This document shows positions 17,949-26,490 of a DNA stretch of 64,000 bases, in pieces. The stretch comes from Streptomyces sp. NBC_01224. Lineage in GTDB: Bacteria; Actinomycetota; Actinomycetes; Streptomycetales; Streptomycetaceae. A program made the translations under genes and the position numbers. The notes under the pieces were generated by a model. It made no database searches. It was given only the letters and a program-made list of their open reading frames with translations, and was not told where the DNA came from. Position 1 is the stretch's first letter. Every line of letters starts with the position of its first letter. Location of the stretch: contig NZ_CP108529.1 of the NCBI RefSeq assembly GCF_036002945.1, positions 3,658,001-3,722,000 on the forward strand. Direction: 5' to 3'.

Positions 17949-18281
17949 ATGACCAGCACCGCCCCTGTGCAGAGCAGCACCGCGAGGACCGGCACTGCGA
18001 AGACCACCGCCGAGAAGACCGGCGCGCACACCGATGAGGCCGCCGCGCTGATCGACAACGCGAGGTCCCGCATCGACGCCCTCGACGACCGGATCATCGG
18101 ACTCGTCCAGGAGCGGATGGCCATCTCCGCGGTCATCCAGGAGGCCCGGATCACCTCCGGCGGCCGCCGGATCAACCTCTCGCGCGAGATGGAGATCCTC
18201 GGCCAGTACCGGGACGCGCTCGGCAAGCCCGGCACCTCCCTCGCCATGACGCTGCTCGAGCTCTGCCGCGGCCGGGCCTGA
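17949..18281 (+). CDS. Chorismate mutase (AroQ type, actinobacterial)
   Basis: Rearranges chorismate to prephenate, the branch point to Phe and Tyr. About 110 residues; the first ~28 are Thr/Ala-rich and variable, then the AroQ helix begins: IDNARSRIDALDDRIIGLVQERM, with the conserved Arg and Asp-Asp, and the second half has RINLSREMEILGQYRDAL. Short stand-alone AroQ enzymes of this type in actinobacteria are activated by binding DAHP synthase; whether this one is cannot be seen. A GAGGAG ribosome binding site precedes ATG 17949. Confidence 0.92.
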   Translation: MTSTAPVQSSTARTGTAKTTAEKTGAHTDEAAALIDNARSRIDALDDRIIGLVQERMAISAVIQEARITSGGRRINLSREMEILGQYRDALGKPGTSLAMTLLELCRGRA

Positions 18282-18522
18282 CATCCCACGGGCAGGGGGT
18301 GTCCGGGCGTATCCCAGTCCGGGCCGACTCTCACCCGTACGGCGCGTGACCGGGTCCGCCGTGGCTTCGTTGGTCCCGGTGTCCGTGCCAGCCAGGGGCG
18401 GCTTTGGAAAGAAACCACGCGTGGCTCCGCTGGAGCGTGTGGCGTACTGCAGGTACGCCGTGGGACCGCGCCCCAGCGTGCGTGACCGGTCGGCAGGGGA
18501 CAGCAGCCCGGTCACCCCAAGA

Positions 18523-18556
18523 ACGGTCGGCTCCGGGGACGCCCGGAGCCGACCGT
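18523..18556 (+). terminator. Terminator hairpin downstream of chorismate mutase
   Basis: Perfect 15-bp stem, ACGGTCGGCTCCGGG with CCCGGAGCCGACCGT around a GACG loop, 241 bases after the chorismate mutase stop. No U-tract. Confidence 0.65.
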
Positions 18557-18632
18557 ATCCGGTCGAAAGGGTCTGCGCGGGGCGCAGCCGTCCGGCTCGG
18601 CGCCGAGGCCGCGTCCCGGTGCTGATCGCGCA

Positions 18633-18667
18633 GGGCCCCATGGACCGCCTCCCGGTCCACGGGGCCC
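18633..18667 (-). terminator. Terminator hairpin downstream of LAXTG surface protein
   Basis: GGGCCCCATGGACCG pairs with CGGTCCACGGGGCCC (one A-C mismatch) around a 5-base loop, 42 bases beyond the stop of the minus-strand surface protein gene. Confidence 0.65.
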
Positions 18668-18709
18668 TTGCTCGTGCCACCCCTCTGTTGCCCGGCCCCC
18701 GGCCGGACG

Positions 18710-20431
18710 TCAGCCCCGCCGGGGGCGCCGACGGGCCGTCGCGTACAGCACGCCGCCCGCTGCGAGTGCGACCGCCGCACCTGCGGCCACCGGCAGCGCG
18801 GCGGTGCCGGTGGCCGCCAGGGCGCCGTTGGTGGAACCGGCCGCGGTGGAACCGCCCGTTGCGGCTCCCGAGGTGGTCGAGCCGTTGGACGTGGCGCCGG
18901 AGCCGCCGGTCGAGCCGCCGGCGGTGGCCGGGCCGGCCGAGCCGTGGCCGGAGACCCCGCCCGAGGTGGTGGATCCGGGGCCACCGGCGGCGTTGTCACT
19001 GTTCAGGACCAGCAGCGCGGTGTTGTTGCCCGGCTTCGGGTCGAAGGGCAGCTTCGGGGACTCGTCGAGGCGCGGGGTGCGTACTGTGACCGCGCCGGAG
19101 GCTCCCGTCACCACCTTGTCGATCTTCAGCTGGAAGCGCAGGGCGAAGTCGGCGCCGTCCCGTACCGCCATGGACGTGTCGCAGACATAGCGGGGCGCCC
19201 CGCTCCGGCTCTCGCGGTACTCACCGTCGACCGTCACACCCCGGCAGGCGGCAGGACTGCCGGTGACCGAGGCGCCCTCGGGGACGGTGAAGTCGACGGT
19301 GGCGACGGGGTCGCCGGAGCTCGGGTGGCCGACCCAGGCCGGGCCCTTGTTGCGGAAGCCGATGGTGGTCGCGACGGTCTCGCCCGCGGCGCCCCGCGCC
19401 CGGGCGCCGTAGGCCACGAAGTCGGCGAAGTTCGCGGTGACGAAGTCGGCCTCCTGCTGGTTGTCCCGGGGATCGAGGTCCACGCCTCGGACGGTGGCGG
19501 CCTCCTTCAGGGTGAGCCCGGCGCCCTTGCCCGCGGTGACGCTCGCCGCCGAACGCTGCGCGCCCCGCCCCGGTACGTCCTCGTCGATGCGGTAGACGAA
19601 TGTGTCGTGGAAGGCGTGCTCGGTGGCCTTGAGGGAGAGCGGTACGGCGAGCCGGTAGGTCGCCCCCGCTTCGTACGTGCCGGGGACGGAGCAGCGGGCG
19701 GTCGTTCCGGCGGGGAAGCCCCGGCCTGCTTCGCCCTCGCTGTACTCGCAGTTCGCGTAGCGCTCGATGAAGTCCAGGCCGCGCGTGTACATCAGGGTGA
19801 GCAGGACGCCGTCGGCCGCCCGTGTGCCGTTGTTGGTGAAGGTGACCGGGACCGGCTGGGTCTCGCCGGGCTTCAGATTCTGCTTCAGCGGGAGCCGCTC
19901 CATCACCAGGTCGGGGCCACCGATGACCACCTCGGTGGAGAAGGCCGTGAACGTCGCCCCGTCCGCCCTGCCGGTGGCCCGGATGGTGCCCGAGTCGCCG
20001 ATGCGGCTGCCATCGGCGGCAAAGAGGCCGAGTTCGGCGAGCGTGCTCCGGCCGGGCCCGAGGCCGTGGCCGCGACAGACGGCGGTGGGGCCGGTGACCT
20101 CGCAGTCCGCGCCGCCGGTCTCGCCGAAGGCCGCATCGGCGATGCCCACGATCCCGGTCAGATCGAAGGTCACGGTGAAGTCCCCGTCGAAGGTGCCGGG
20201 CTCTGCGTTCCGCGACGGATTGTCGACCGTGATCTCGACCGTCGACTTCCGCGGTGAACCGCTCGCCGGGTAGGGGTGCAGGGCGGTCGCGGCGGGGCCG
20301 CCGATCACCAGCTCCGGGCCGGCGGCCTGCGCGGGGGTGCCGAGGGCGAGCGAGCCGGCGGCCAACAGACCGGCGGCGGCGAAACCGCCGGCGGCGCGAC
20401 GCAGCGCGGCTCGCGGGGAAATGGTTCTCAT
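18710..20431 (-). CDS. Secreted cell-wall protein with LAXTG sortase signal
   Basis: 573 residues from ATG 20431. A signal peptide (RRAAGGFAAAGLLAAGSLAL, cut near AQA-AGP) leads to three or four beta-sandwich repeats of DUF11/CARDB character with motifs such as PVPVTFTNNGTRAADG and TTIGFRNKGPAWVGHP. A Ser/Thr/Gly-rich linker follows, then LAATG, a hydrophobic helix and a basic tail RRRPRRG. LAXTG is the recognition motif of class E sortases in actinobacteria, so the protein should be covalently attached to the wall. No sortase gene lies in the window. It is divergent from a second LAXTG protein. Confidence 0.85.
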   Translation of the reverse strand: MRTISPRAALRRAAGGFAAAGLLAAGSLALGTPAQAAGPELVIGGPAATALHPYPASGSPRKSTVEITVDNPSRNAEPGTFDGDFTVTFDLTGIVGIADAAFGETGGADCEVTGPTAVCRGHGLGPGRSTLAELGLFAADGSRIGDSGTIRATGRADGATFTAFSTEVVIGGPDLVMERLPLKQNLKPGETQPVPVTFTNNGTRAADGVLLTLMYTRGLDFIERYANCEYSEGEAGRGFPAGTTARCSVPGTYEAGATYRLAVPLSLKATEHAFHDTFVYRIDEDVPGRGAQRSAASVTAGKGAGLTLKEAATVRGVDLDPRDNQQEADFVTANFADFVAYGARARGAAGETVATTIGFRNKGPAWVGHPSSGDPVATVDFTVPEGASVTGSPAACRGVTVDGEYRESRSGAPRYVCDTSMAVRDGADFALRFQLKIDKVVTGASGAVTVRTPRLDESPKLPFDPKPGNNTALLVLNSDNAAGGPGSTTSGGVSGHGSAGPATAGGSTGGSGATSNGSTTSGAATGGSTAAGSTNGALAATGTAALPVAAGAAVALAAGGVLYATARRRPRRG

Positions 20432-20712
20432 CGCGGACTCTCTGAGGTCGGTGGGGGCGGTGCGACCGCTGTGACAGCGATACGAGTTCGACCGCGTGGC
20501 CCGGTGAACAGTTGCGCGGCCGCAGGTCACGGATTGAGCACGGAGAGGAACGTGAGCGGCGTCACATAAAGGTTCCGTGAGCATCCGGACAACCATTGCG
20601 GCGGGCCACGGGTCAACCATGCGGAACCACCGGCCCCGCCCGTGCCCCGGCACGGCAGGCCCGTCCCGACAGCCGTACCGCTCACAGCGGTACGCCGGAC
20701 TTCTGAGGTCAC

Positions 20713-20958
20713 ATGAGGCTTCGCCGCGCCATGGCGCTCGCCGCCGCCCCGGCAGTGAGCGCCCCTGCCGCGGTACTGGCTGCCCGGGCCGTGAAGCCGG
20801 CCGACAACCCGACGGGCCTGGTCTCCGGCAGCCTCGCGGAGACGGGTTCGTCCTCCGCGATGCCGGTGTTCGCCACGGCGGGCGGCGCGGCCGTAGTGCT
20901 CGGCGCAGGCGCGATGTTCATCGTGCGGCGCCGCAGGAACGGTGACACCGGCGCGTAA
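20713..20958 (+). CDS. Minimal LAXTG sortase substrate (81 residues)
   Basis: The protein is hardly more than a signal sequence (RLRRAMALAAAPAVSAPAAV) joined by about 25 residues to a sorting signal: LAETG, a hydrophobic helix ending GAGAMFIV and the basic tail RRRRNG. A GAGG ribosome binding site precedes ATG. It may be a real small wall-linked peptide or the remnant of a larger surface protein whose middle was deleted; the intact reading frame favours the former or a recent deletion. A terminator follows at once. Confidence 0.7.
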   Translation: MRLRRAMALAAAPAVSAPAAVLAARAVKPADNPTGLVSGSLAETGSSSAMPVFATAGGAAVVLGAGAMFIVRRRRNGDTGA

Positions 20959-20983
20959 GGCGTCTGGTCACCGTAAGCACGGA

Positions 20984-21013
20984 GGGGCTGCACTCGGAGG
21001 GGGGTGCAGCCCC
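20984..21013. terminator. Bidirectional terminator hairpin
   Basis: Perfect 10-bp stem GGGGCTGCAC/GTGCAGCCCC with a 10-base loop, between the convergent small LAXTG gene and the GMC oxidoreductase gene; followed on the plus strand by TTCTGCT. Confidence 0.75.
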
Positions 21014-21040
21014 TTCTGCTGTCCCGATTCGCTATGGCTG

Positions 21041-22867
21041 CTACGACTTCTTCTTCGGCGGGACGGTCGGCAGCCCGAGGAACGGCAGTTTCAGCGCACC
21101 GAAGGCCTCCTTCGGCACCGCCGGCGCCCGCGGCTCGACCGCGGCCAGCCGTTCGTACGCCTCGCCCTGCTCCGGACGCGGGTCCGCCTCGCCCTTGTTG
21201 GGCCAGAAGGACATCGCGCGCTCGGCCTGAGCGGTGATGGTGAGCGACGGGTTGACGCCGAGGTTCGCGGAGACCGCCGAGCCGTCGACCACCGAGATGC
21301 CGGGGTGTCCGTAGAGCCGGTGGTACGGATCGATCACCCCGTCCTCGGCGCTCGCACCGATGGGGCAGCCGCCGAGGAAGTGTGCCGTGAGCGGGGTGCC
21401 CATCAGCTCGCCGACGTTCGAGCCGGCGAAGCCGTTGATCTCGTCGGCGAGCAGTGAGGCGCTGCGCGTCGCCTCCTCGATCTGCGTCGGGTTGGGAGCA
21501 CCGTGCCCCTGCCGGGCGGTGAGCAGGCCCTTCCCTATGCCGCCCGGCTTGCGGTACGTCGTCAGGGAGTTGTCCAGCGACTGCATGACGAGCCCGATGA
21601 TGGTCCGCTCCGACCAGCGGCGGTTGGAGAGCGACCGCACGGCGAGCGTCGGATGCTTGGCCACGTTGCCGAGCCAGCCCAGCACCCGGCGACTGCCGTA
21701 CGGCACCTGGAGGATCGACATCGCACCCATCGCGTTGGAGCCCTTGCCGTAGCGGACCGGCTCGATGTGGGTGTTCTCGTCGGGGTGGATCGAGGAGGTG
21801 ATCGCGACGCCCTGGGTGAAGTCGGCCTTCGATGCGCCGTGCTTCTTTTGGTAGCGCCGGTCGCTGGTCTGCGAACCGACGAGCGCCTCGGAGTTGGTAC
21901 GGGTCAGCTCGCCGAGCCGGTCCGAGAGCCGGGGCAGCAGTCCCCGGTCCTTCATGGTGTGCAGCAGGGTCTGCGTTCCGTACGTGCCCGCCGCGACGAC
22001 CACCTTGCGGGCGCGCAGCAGCTTGGGCTCCGCCTTGCGGCGGTCGGTCGGGACGGTGGTGACGTGGTAGCCGCCCTCCGGGTCGTCCTTGATCGCGACG
22101 ACAGAGGTCATCGGGTGGATGACGGCTCCGGCCTTCTCGGCGAGGTGGAGGTAGTTCTCGTTGAGCGTGTTCTTCGCGCCGTGGCGGCAGCCCGTCATGC
22201 ATTCGCCGCACTCGGTGCAGGCCTTGCGGGCGGGGCCTGCACCCCCGAAGTACGGGTCGGCGACCGTCTCACCGGGCTTCGCCCTCGCCGTACCGTCGGC
22301 GTCCTCGCCGTCACCGAAGAAGACGCCGACCGGGGCGAGATGGAAGGTGTCGCCGACGCCCATGGCCTGCGCGGCAGCCTTCAGATGGACGTCGGAGGGG
22401 GTCATCGTCGGGTTGAGCCGGACCCCGAGCATCCGTTTGGCCTGGTCGTAGTACGGCTTCAGCTCGTCCTGCCAGTCGGTGATGGACGCCCACTGGCGGT
22501 CCTCGAAGAACGGCGCCGGGGGTACGTACAGCGTGTTGGCGTAGTTGAGCGAGCCACCGCCGACACCCGCACCGGCCAGCACCATCACATTGCCGAGCAG
22601 ATGCACGCGCTGGATGCCGTAGAGCCCGAGTGCGGGGGCCCACAGGTAGTTCTTGATGTCCCAGGAGTTCTTGGGGAGGGTGCCGGGGCTGAAGCGGCGG
22701 CCCGCCTCCAGGACGCCGACCCGGTATCCCTTCTCGGTCAGCCGCAGGGCCGACACCGCACCGCCGAAGCCCGAGCCGACGACCAGGACGTCGTAGTCGT
22801 ACGCCACGTCGTCATCGGTCTCACCGGCCGGTCCGGCCTGATTTTGGGCAGGGCTGTCCTGGGACAT
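21041..22867 (-). CDS. GMC family oxidoreductase (cholesterol oxidase-like)
   Basis: 608 residues from ATG 22867, with GAGGAG upstream. FAD-binding Rossmann motif VVGSGFGGAVSALRL; then ACTECGECMTGCRHGAKNT, the cysteine-rich insertion of the cholesterol-oxidase-like GMC subgroup; and the C-terminal GMC signature region with HFLGGCPIG and DGSAVSANLGVNPSLTI. No signal peptide, so it should be cytoplasmic. It lies 49 bases downstream of an aldehyde dehydrogenase gene and is probably co-transcribed: oxidation of an alcohol to aldehyde and on to acid would be a consistent pathway, but the substrate is unknown. Confidence 0.9.
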   Translation of the reverse strand: MSQDSPAQNQAGPAGETDDDVAYDYDVLVVGSGFGGAVSALRLTEKGYRVGVLEAGRRFSPGTLPKNSWDIKNYLWAPALGLYGIQRVHLLGNVMVLAGAGVGGGSLNYANTLYVPPAPFFEDRQWASITDWQDELKPYYDQAKRMLGVRLNPTMTPSDVHLKAAAQAMGVGDTFHLAPVGVFFGDGEDADGTARAKPGETVADPYFGGAGPARKACTECGECMTGCRHGAKNTLNENYLHLAEKAGAVIHPMTSVVAIKDDPEGGYHVTTVPTDRRKAEPKLLRARKVVVAAGTYGTQTLLHTMKDRGLLPRLSDRLGELTRTNSEALVGSQTSDRRYQKKHGASKADFTQGVAITSSIHPDENTHIEPVRYGKGSNAMGAMSILQVPYGSRRVLGWLGNVAKHPTLAVRSLSNRRWSERTIIGLVMQSLDNSLTTYRKPGGIGKGLLTARQGHGAPNPTQIEEATRSASLLADEINGFAGSNVGELMGTPLTAHFLGGCPIGASAEDGVIDPYHRLYGHPGISVVDGSAVSANLGVNPSLTITAQAERAMSFWPNKGEADPRPEQGEAYERLAAVEPRAPAVPKEAFGALKLPFLGLPTVPPKKKS

Positions 22868-22916
22868 GGCTCTCCTCGGTACGAAAAGGGCAGAACGCAC
22901 TTCGGTGTTACGGGGT

Positions 22917-24545
22917 TCAGCGCAGGCGGAACGCCTTCATCGCCTTCAGGCTGCGGCTCATGAACGCCGCGTACTTCTCGTCGTCCATGCCGAAGGACGG
23001 GGCGAGCGGGATCAGCCGCTGCTGGGCGACGGTCTGGGCCTCGGTGTATTTGAGGATGCCCTCGGAGCCGTGCCGCCGGCCGAGACCGGAGTCCTTCATG
23101 CCGCCCATCGGGGACTGCACGCTGCCGTACGCGGGGGCGTATCCCTCGTTGATGTTGACCGTGCCGGTCCGCAGCCGGGCGGCGACCTGGTGGCCGCGCT
23201 TCGAGTCCTTGGTCCAGACGCTCGAATTCAGGCCGTACGGGGTGGCGTTGGCGAGGGCGACGACCTCGTCCTCGTCGGTGAAGCGGTAGATGGAGACGAC
23301 CGGGCCGAAGGTCTCCTCGTTGCAGACGGCCATCGGCGCCTCGACACCGTCGAGGATGGTCGGCTCGTAGAAGAGCGGGCCGATGTCGGGACGGGCGACC
23401 CCGCCCGCGACGAGCTTGGCACCCTTCTCGACGGCCTCCGCGACATGCCGGGTGACGGTCTCCAGCTGGCGCTCGCCGACCAGGGAACCCATGTCGGCGC
23501 CGTAGGCGAGGGAGTTGCCGAGCCGTATGGCCTTCGTGCGGGCGGCGAACCGCTCCACGAAGTCGTCGGCCACCGACTCGTGGACGTACAGCCGCTCGAT
23601 GGAGATGCAGAGCTGACCGGCCGAGGAGAAGCAGGCGCGGACGGCGCCGGCGGCGGCCTTCTCCACGTCGGCGTCCCTGAGCACCAGCATGGCGTTCTTG
23701 CCGCCGAGCTCCAGCGAGACCCCGACGAGCCGGGCCGCCGCACCCTGCGCGACCTCGCGGCCGGTGCGGGTGGAACCGGTGAACGAGACGTAGTCGGCGT
23801 GCTTGACGACCTCGGGGCCGACGACCGGTCCGTCGCCGAGGACCACTTGGAACACCTCGGCGGGCAGCCCGGCTTCGATCAGCAGGTCCCGGGCCCACAG
23901 CGCGGTCAGCGCGGTCTCCGTATCGGGCTTCATCACGACGGCGTTGCCGGAGACGAACGCGGGCAGCGCGTCGCCGACGGACAGCTCGAACGGGTAGTTC
24001 CACGGTGCGATCTGCCCGATGACGCCGCGCGGCTGACGCAGCTCGGTGACCTTGGTGAGGGTCGGGACGACTCCGGTGTGCCGCTTCGGCTTCAGATACG
24101 AGCCGGCCCTGCGCCCGTAGTGGCGGGCCGCGACGGCGACGGCCTGCACCTCCTCGTGGGCGTGCAGCCGGGCCTTGCCGGTCTCCAGCTGGATGAGGTC
24201 GAGGACCTCCGCCTGCCGCTGGAGCACGAGGTCGTGGAAGCGGAGCAGGACGGCCGCCCTGGCGCGGACGGAGGTCGCGGCCCAGGCCGGCTGGGCGGCA
24301 CGGGCCCGCTCGAAGGCCGTCGCCACGTCCTCGGGGGTGGACTCGGGCAGATCGGCCAGCTTCTCCCCGGTGAAGGGGGTGTGGTTGGCCGTACGGCCGG
24401 AGCCGACCACATCACGGGTCAGCTGGGCGATCACCTCGGGCGTCACCACATCTGCGGCGGTACGCACGCCTGCGGGGGCGGGGGCCACGGGGTTGGTGCC
24501 GACCGGGGCTGCGGAGGTGGACGTGGAGGCCTGCGAGTCCGTCAT
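22917..24545 (-). CDS. Succinate-semialdehyde dehydrogenase-type aldehyde dehydrogenase
   Basis: 542 residues. NAD(P)-dependent aldehyde dehydrogenase with the catalytic Glu in SLELGGKNAMLVL and the nucleophile Cys in SSAGQLCISIERLY; the N-terminal ~45 residues are Ala/Pro/Thr-rich. Streptomyces homologues are annotated as succinic semialdehyde dehydrogenase (NADP+), used in GABA breakdown, and this is my best guess; related aldehydes are possible. It is the first gene of a likely operon with the GMC oxidoreductase. Confidence 0.88.
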   Translation of the reverse strand: MTDSQASTSTSAAPVGTNPVAPAPAGVRTAADVVTPEVIAQLTRDVVGSGRTANHTPFTGEKLADLPESTPEDVATAFERARAAQPAWAATSVRARAAVLLRFHDLVLQRQAEVLDLIQLETGKARLHAHEEVQAVAVAARHYGRRAGSYLKPKRHTGVVPTLTKVTELRQPRGVIGQIAPWNYPFELSVGDALPAFVSGNAVVMKPDTETALTALWARDLLIEAGLPAEVFQVVLGDGPVVGPEVVKHADYVSFTGSTRTGREVAQGAAARLVGVSLELGGKNAMLVLRDADVEKAAAGAVRACFSSAGQLCISIERLYVHESVADDFVERFAARTKAIRLGNSLAYGADMGSLVGERQLETVTRHVAEAVEKGAKLVAGGVARPDIGPLFYEPTILDGVEAPMAVCNEETFGPVVSIYRFTDEDEVVALANATPYGLNSSVWTKDSKRGHQVAARLRTGTVNINEGYAPAYGSVQSPMGGMKDSGLGRRHGSEGILKYTEAQTVAQQRLIPLAPSFGMDDEKYAAFMSRSLKAMKAFRLR

Positions 24546-24686
24546 GAGGGCGAGAGTACGGCCAGCCGCACGCTTTGGGTACCCGTGAGTAACAGGTTTT
24601 CACAGTCCCCACAAACAAGCCAGTGATCACTGGCAACAAAGCCCCTGATCAGGACCCCTGTGGTCGTCGGCACGATCCGGCGGGCC

Positions 24687-26360
24687 TCAGCCGGAGCTGT
24701 CGGGCGCCTGCCATCCGCGCAGTATCGTGTCGAACTGTTCCCGCGTGGTGTCCCAGTCCGCCGCCGGACCCGTCATGTACAACGCGTACTCCGGGCCGCC
24801 GTCCTCCCCGAAGTACATCTGGTCGATCGCGTGACGCGGGCCCGGATGGTCCTTGGTCTCGGTCCAGGTGAACTCCCAGAGCGAGCCCTCCCGGTCACGG
24901 TACGTGTTGGAGTGCAGGGTCTTGCGCTCGTACCCGGGCAGCCGCTTGGCGAGCTGCTTCTCCAGGTTCAGCATGTGCATGTAGGGGTTCTCGAAGTCCG
25001 GCGCCGGGTCGACGGCGATCCGGATGTAATGCACACCGTTGTCCGGCGTGTAGTCGATCTGGTTGCGGTCCACCCGGCGCTCCCAGCCGACCGGCACGAT
25101 CAGACTGAACCCCTCGGGGTCGTTCACCCGGTGCCAGCCCTTGGGTATGCCGTTGACCGGGCGACCGGGCTTCGGCGCGGACGGAGTACCAATGTTGCTG
25201 GGGGTCGTGGGGGTCCCGCTCGCGTGCGTGCCCGTGCCGCGCCCGACGGCGCTCTCCGCACGGTCCCCGTACTTCATCACGGCGAGCCCCGCACCGCCGC
25301 CGACCAGCGCGGCTGCGGCGATGACCAGCACCGCCGTACGCCACCGGCCCCGGCTGCGCCGGGTCACCGGGGACGACACCGGGCCGGCGGTGGAACCGGC
25401 GGCCGAGTGGGGAAGTCGGGCCGTACCCGCCGCACCCGCCCCGGACGTGGCCTCCGGGCCCAGCGAACGCAGGACCTCGTCGGGTACGCGCTGCGTCGGT
25501 ACGTACGCCTGAGCGGCCCGGGGCTCGCGGCCCTCCATGGCATCCAGCAGCATCCGCTCCGCCTCCGCCGCCGAAGGCCGGTCCTCGGGGTCCTTACGGA
25601 GCAGCGCGGTGATCACGGAGGCCAGCGGGCCCGCCCGCCCGGGCGGCGGCGGTTCCTCGGTGACGACGGCCTGCATGGTCGAGATCGGGGACGTACGACG
25701 GAACGGCGAGCGCCCCTCGACCGCGGTGTAGAGCGTGGCGCCGAGGGACCACAGGTCGGAGGCGGGACCCGGATCGCCGCCGCGTACCCGCTCGGGCGCC
25801 AGATAGTCGATGGAGCCGACCAGTTCACCGGTCCTGGTGATGGTCGAGTCGCCCTCTATAGCGGCGATCCCGAAGTCGGTGAGCAGCACCCGCCCGTCTC
25901 TGGCCAGGAGTACGTTGCCGGGCTTCACGTCCCGGTGCAGGACCCCCGCACCATGTGCGGCGCGCAGGGCACCCAGCACATGGAGGCCTATCCTGGCGGC
26001 CTCGCGCGGCTCGATCTCGCCGGACTCCTTGGCCGCGTCGGCGAGTGACGGGCCGTCGACGTACTGCATGACGATCCAGGGCCTGTTGTCGTACTCGATC
26101 ACGTCATGGACCGTGACCACGCCCGGGTGCGTGATCCGGGCGGCCGCGCGGGCCTCCTTCTGCGTGCGGGCGTGCAGCACGACCCGGTCGGCCTCGGCGA
26201 CGTAGAGCCCGGCGGTCAGCTCCTTGACCGCGACCGTGCGGTGCAGCACCTCGTCGTGGGCGCGCCAGACCTTGCCCATGCCGCCGCGCCCGAGGACTTC
26301 GCCGAGCCGGTACCTTCCGGCCAGTACCAGTCCCGCTTCCGTGCCCTGTGATCGATCCAC
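24687..26360 (-). CDS. Transmembrane Ser/Thr protein kinase with extracellular sensor domain
   Basis: 557 residues from GTG 26360 (GGGGA upstream). Complete Hanks kinase: GRGGMGKVW glycine loop, VAVKEL lysine, catalytic HRDVKPGNVLL, TDFGIA and APERVRGG. A single membrane helix (AVLVIAAAALVGGGAGLAV, residues ~335-355) is followed by a Thr/Pro-rich linker and a ~160-residue outer domain beginning GWHRVNDPEGFSLIVPVGW. The same type of outer domain occurs in the next two proteins. The trio resembles the S. coelicolor eukaryotic-type kinase cluster linked to sporulation wall synthesis (recalled, not checked). Confidence 0.92.
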   Translation of the reverse strand: MDRSQGTEAGLVLAGRYRLGEVLGRGGMGKVWRAHDEVLHRTVAVKELTAGLYVAEADRVVLHARTQKEARAAARITHPGVVTVHDVIEYDNRPWIVMQYVDGPSLADAAKESGEIEPREAARIGLHVLGALRAAHGAGVLHRDVKPGNVLLARDGRVLLTDFGIAAIEGDSTITRTGELVGSIDYLAPERVRGGDPGPASDLWSLGATLYTAVEGRSPFRRTSPISTMQAVVTEEPPPPGRAGPLASVITALLRKDPEDRPSAAEAERMLLDAMEGREPRAAQAYVPTQRVPDEVLRSLGPEATSGAGAAGTARLPHSAAGSTAGPVSSPVTRRSRGRWRTAVLVIAAAALVGGGAGLAVMKYGDRAESAVGRGTGTHASGTPTTPSNIGTPSAPKPGRPVNGIPKGWHRVNDPEGFSLIVPVGWERRVDRNQIDYTPDNGVHYIRIAVDPAPDFENPYMHMLNLEKQLAKRLPGYERKTLHSNTYRDREGSLWEFTWTETKDHPGPRHAIDQMYFGEDGGPEYALYMTGPAADWDTTREQFDTILRGWQAPDSSG

Positions 26361-26490
26361 GTATCCCCGCCCCGTTCCTTCGGAGGCCAGATTACGGAGG
26401 GGATGTAGGCCACGGAACCTCGCATCCCCCAAGAGACCGCACTGTGATGCTTGTCGCTCCGCCACCCTTCGGGTGACGTACCGGCATACT

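Larger units (their letters stand above)
18282..18709. other. 428-base convergent intergenic region with two terminators
   Basis: No gene, tRNA or small conserved frame was found. The region contains two strong hairpins, listed separately, that serve the two converging transcripts. The stretch 18300-18520 is GC-rich without a recognisable feature. Confidence 0.5.

Noticed and set aside
18282..18520. Possible tRNA or small RNA gene in the convergent gap
   Set aside because: No T-loop GGTTCGAATCC, acceptor stem or CCA region was found, and no promoter-terminator unit could be defined.
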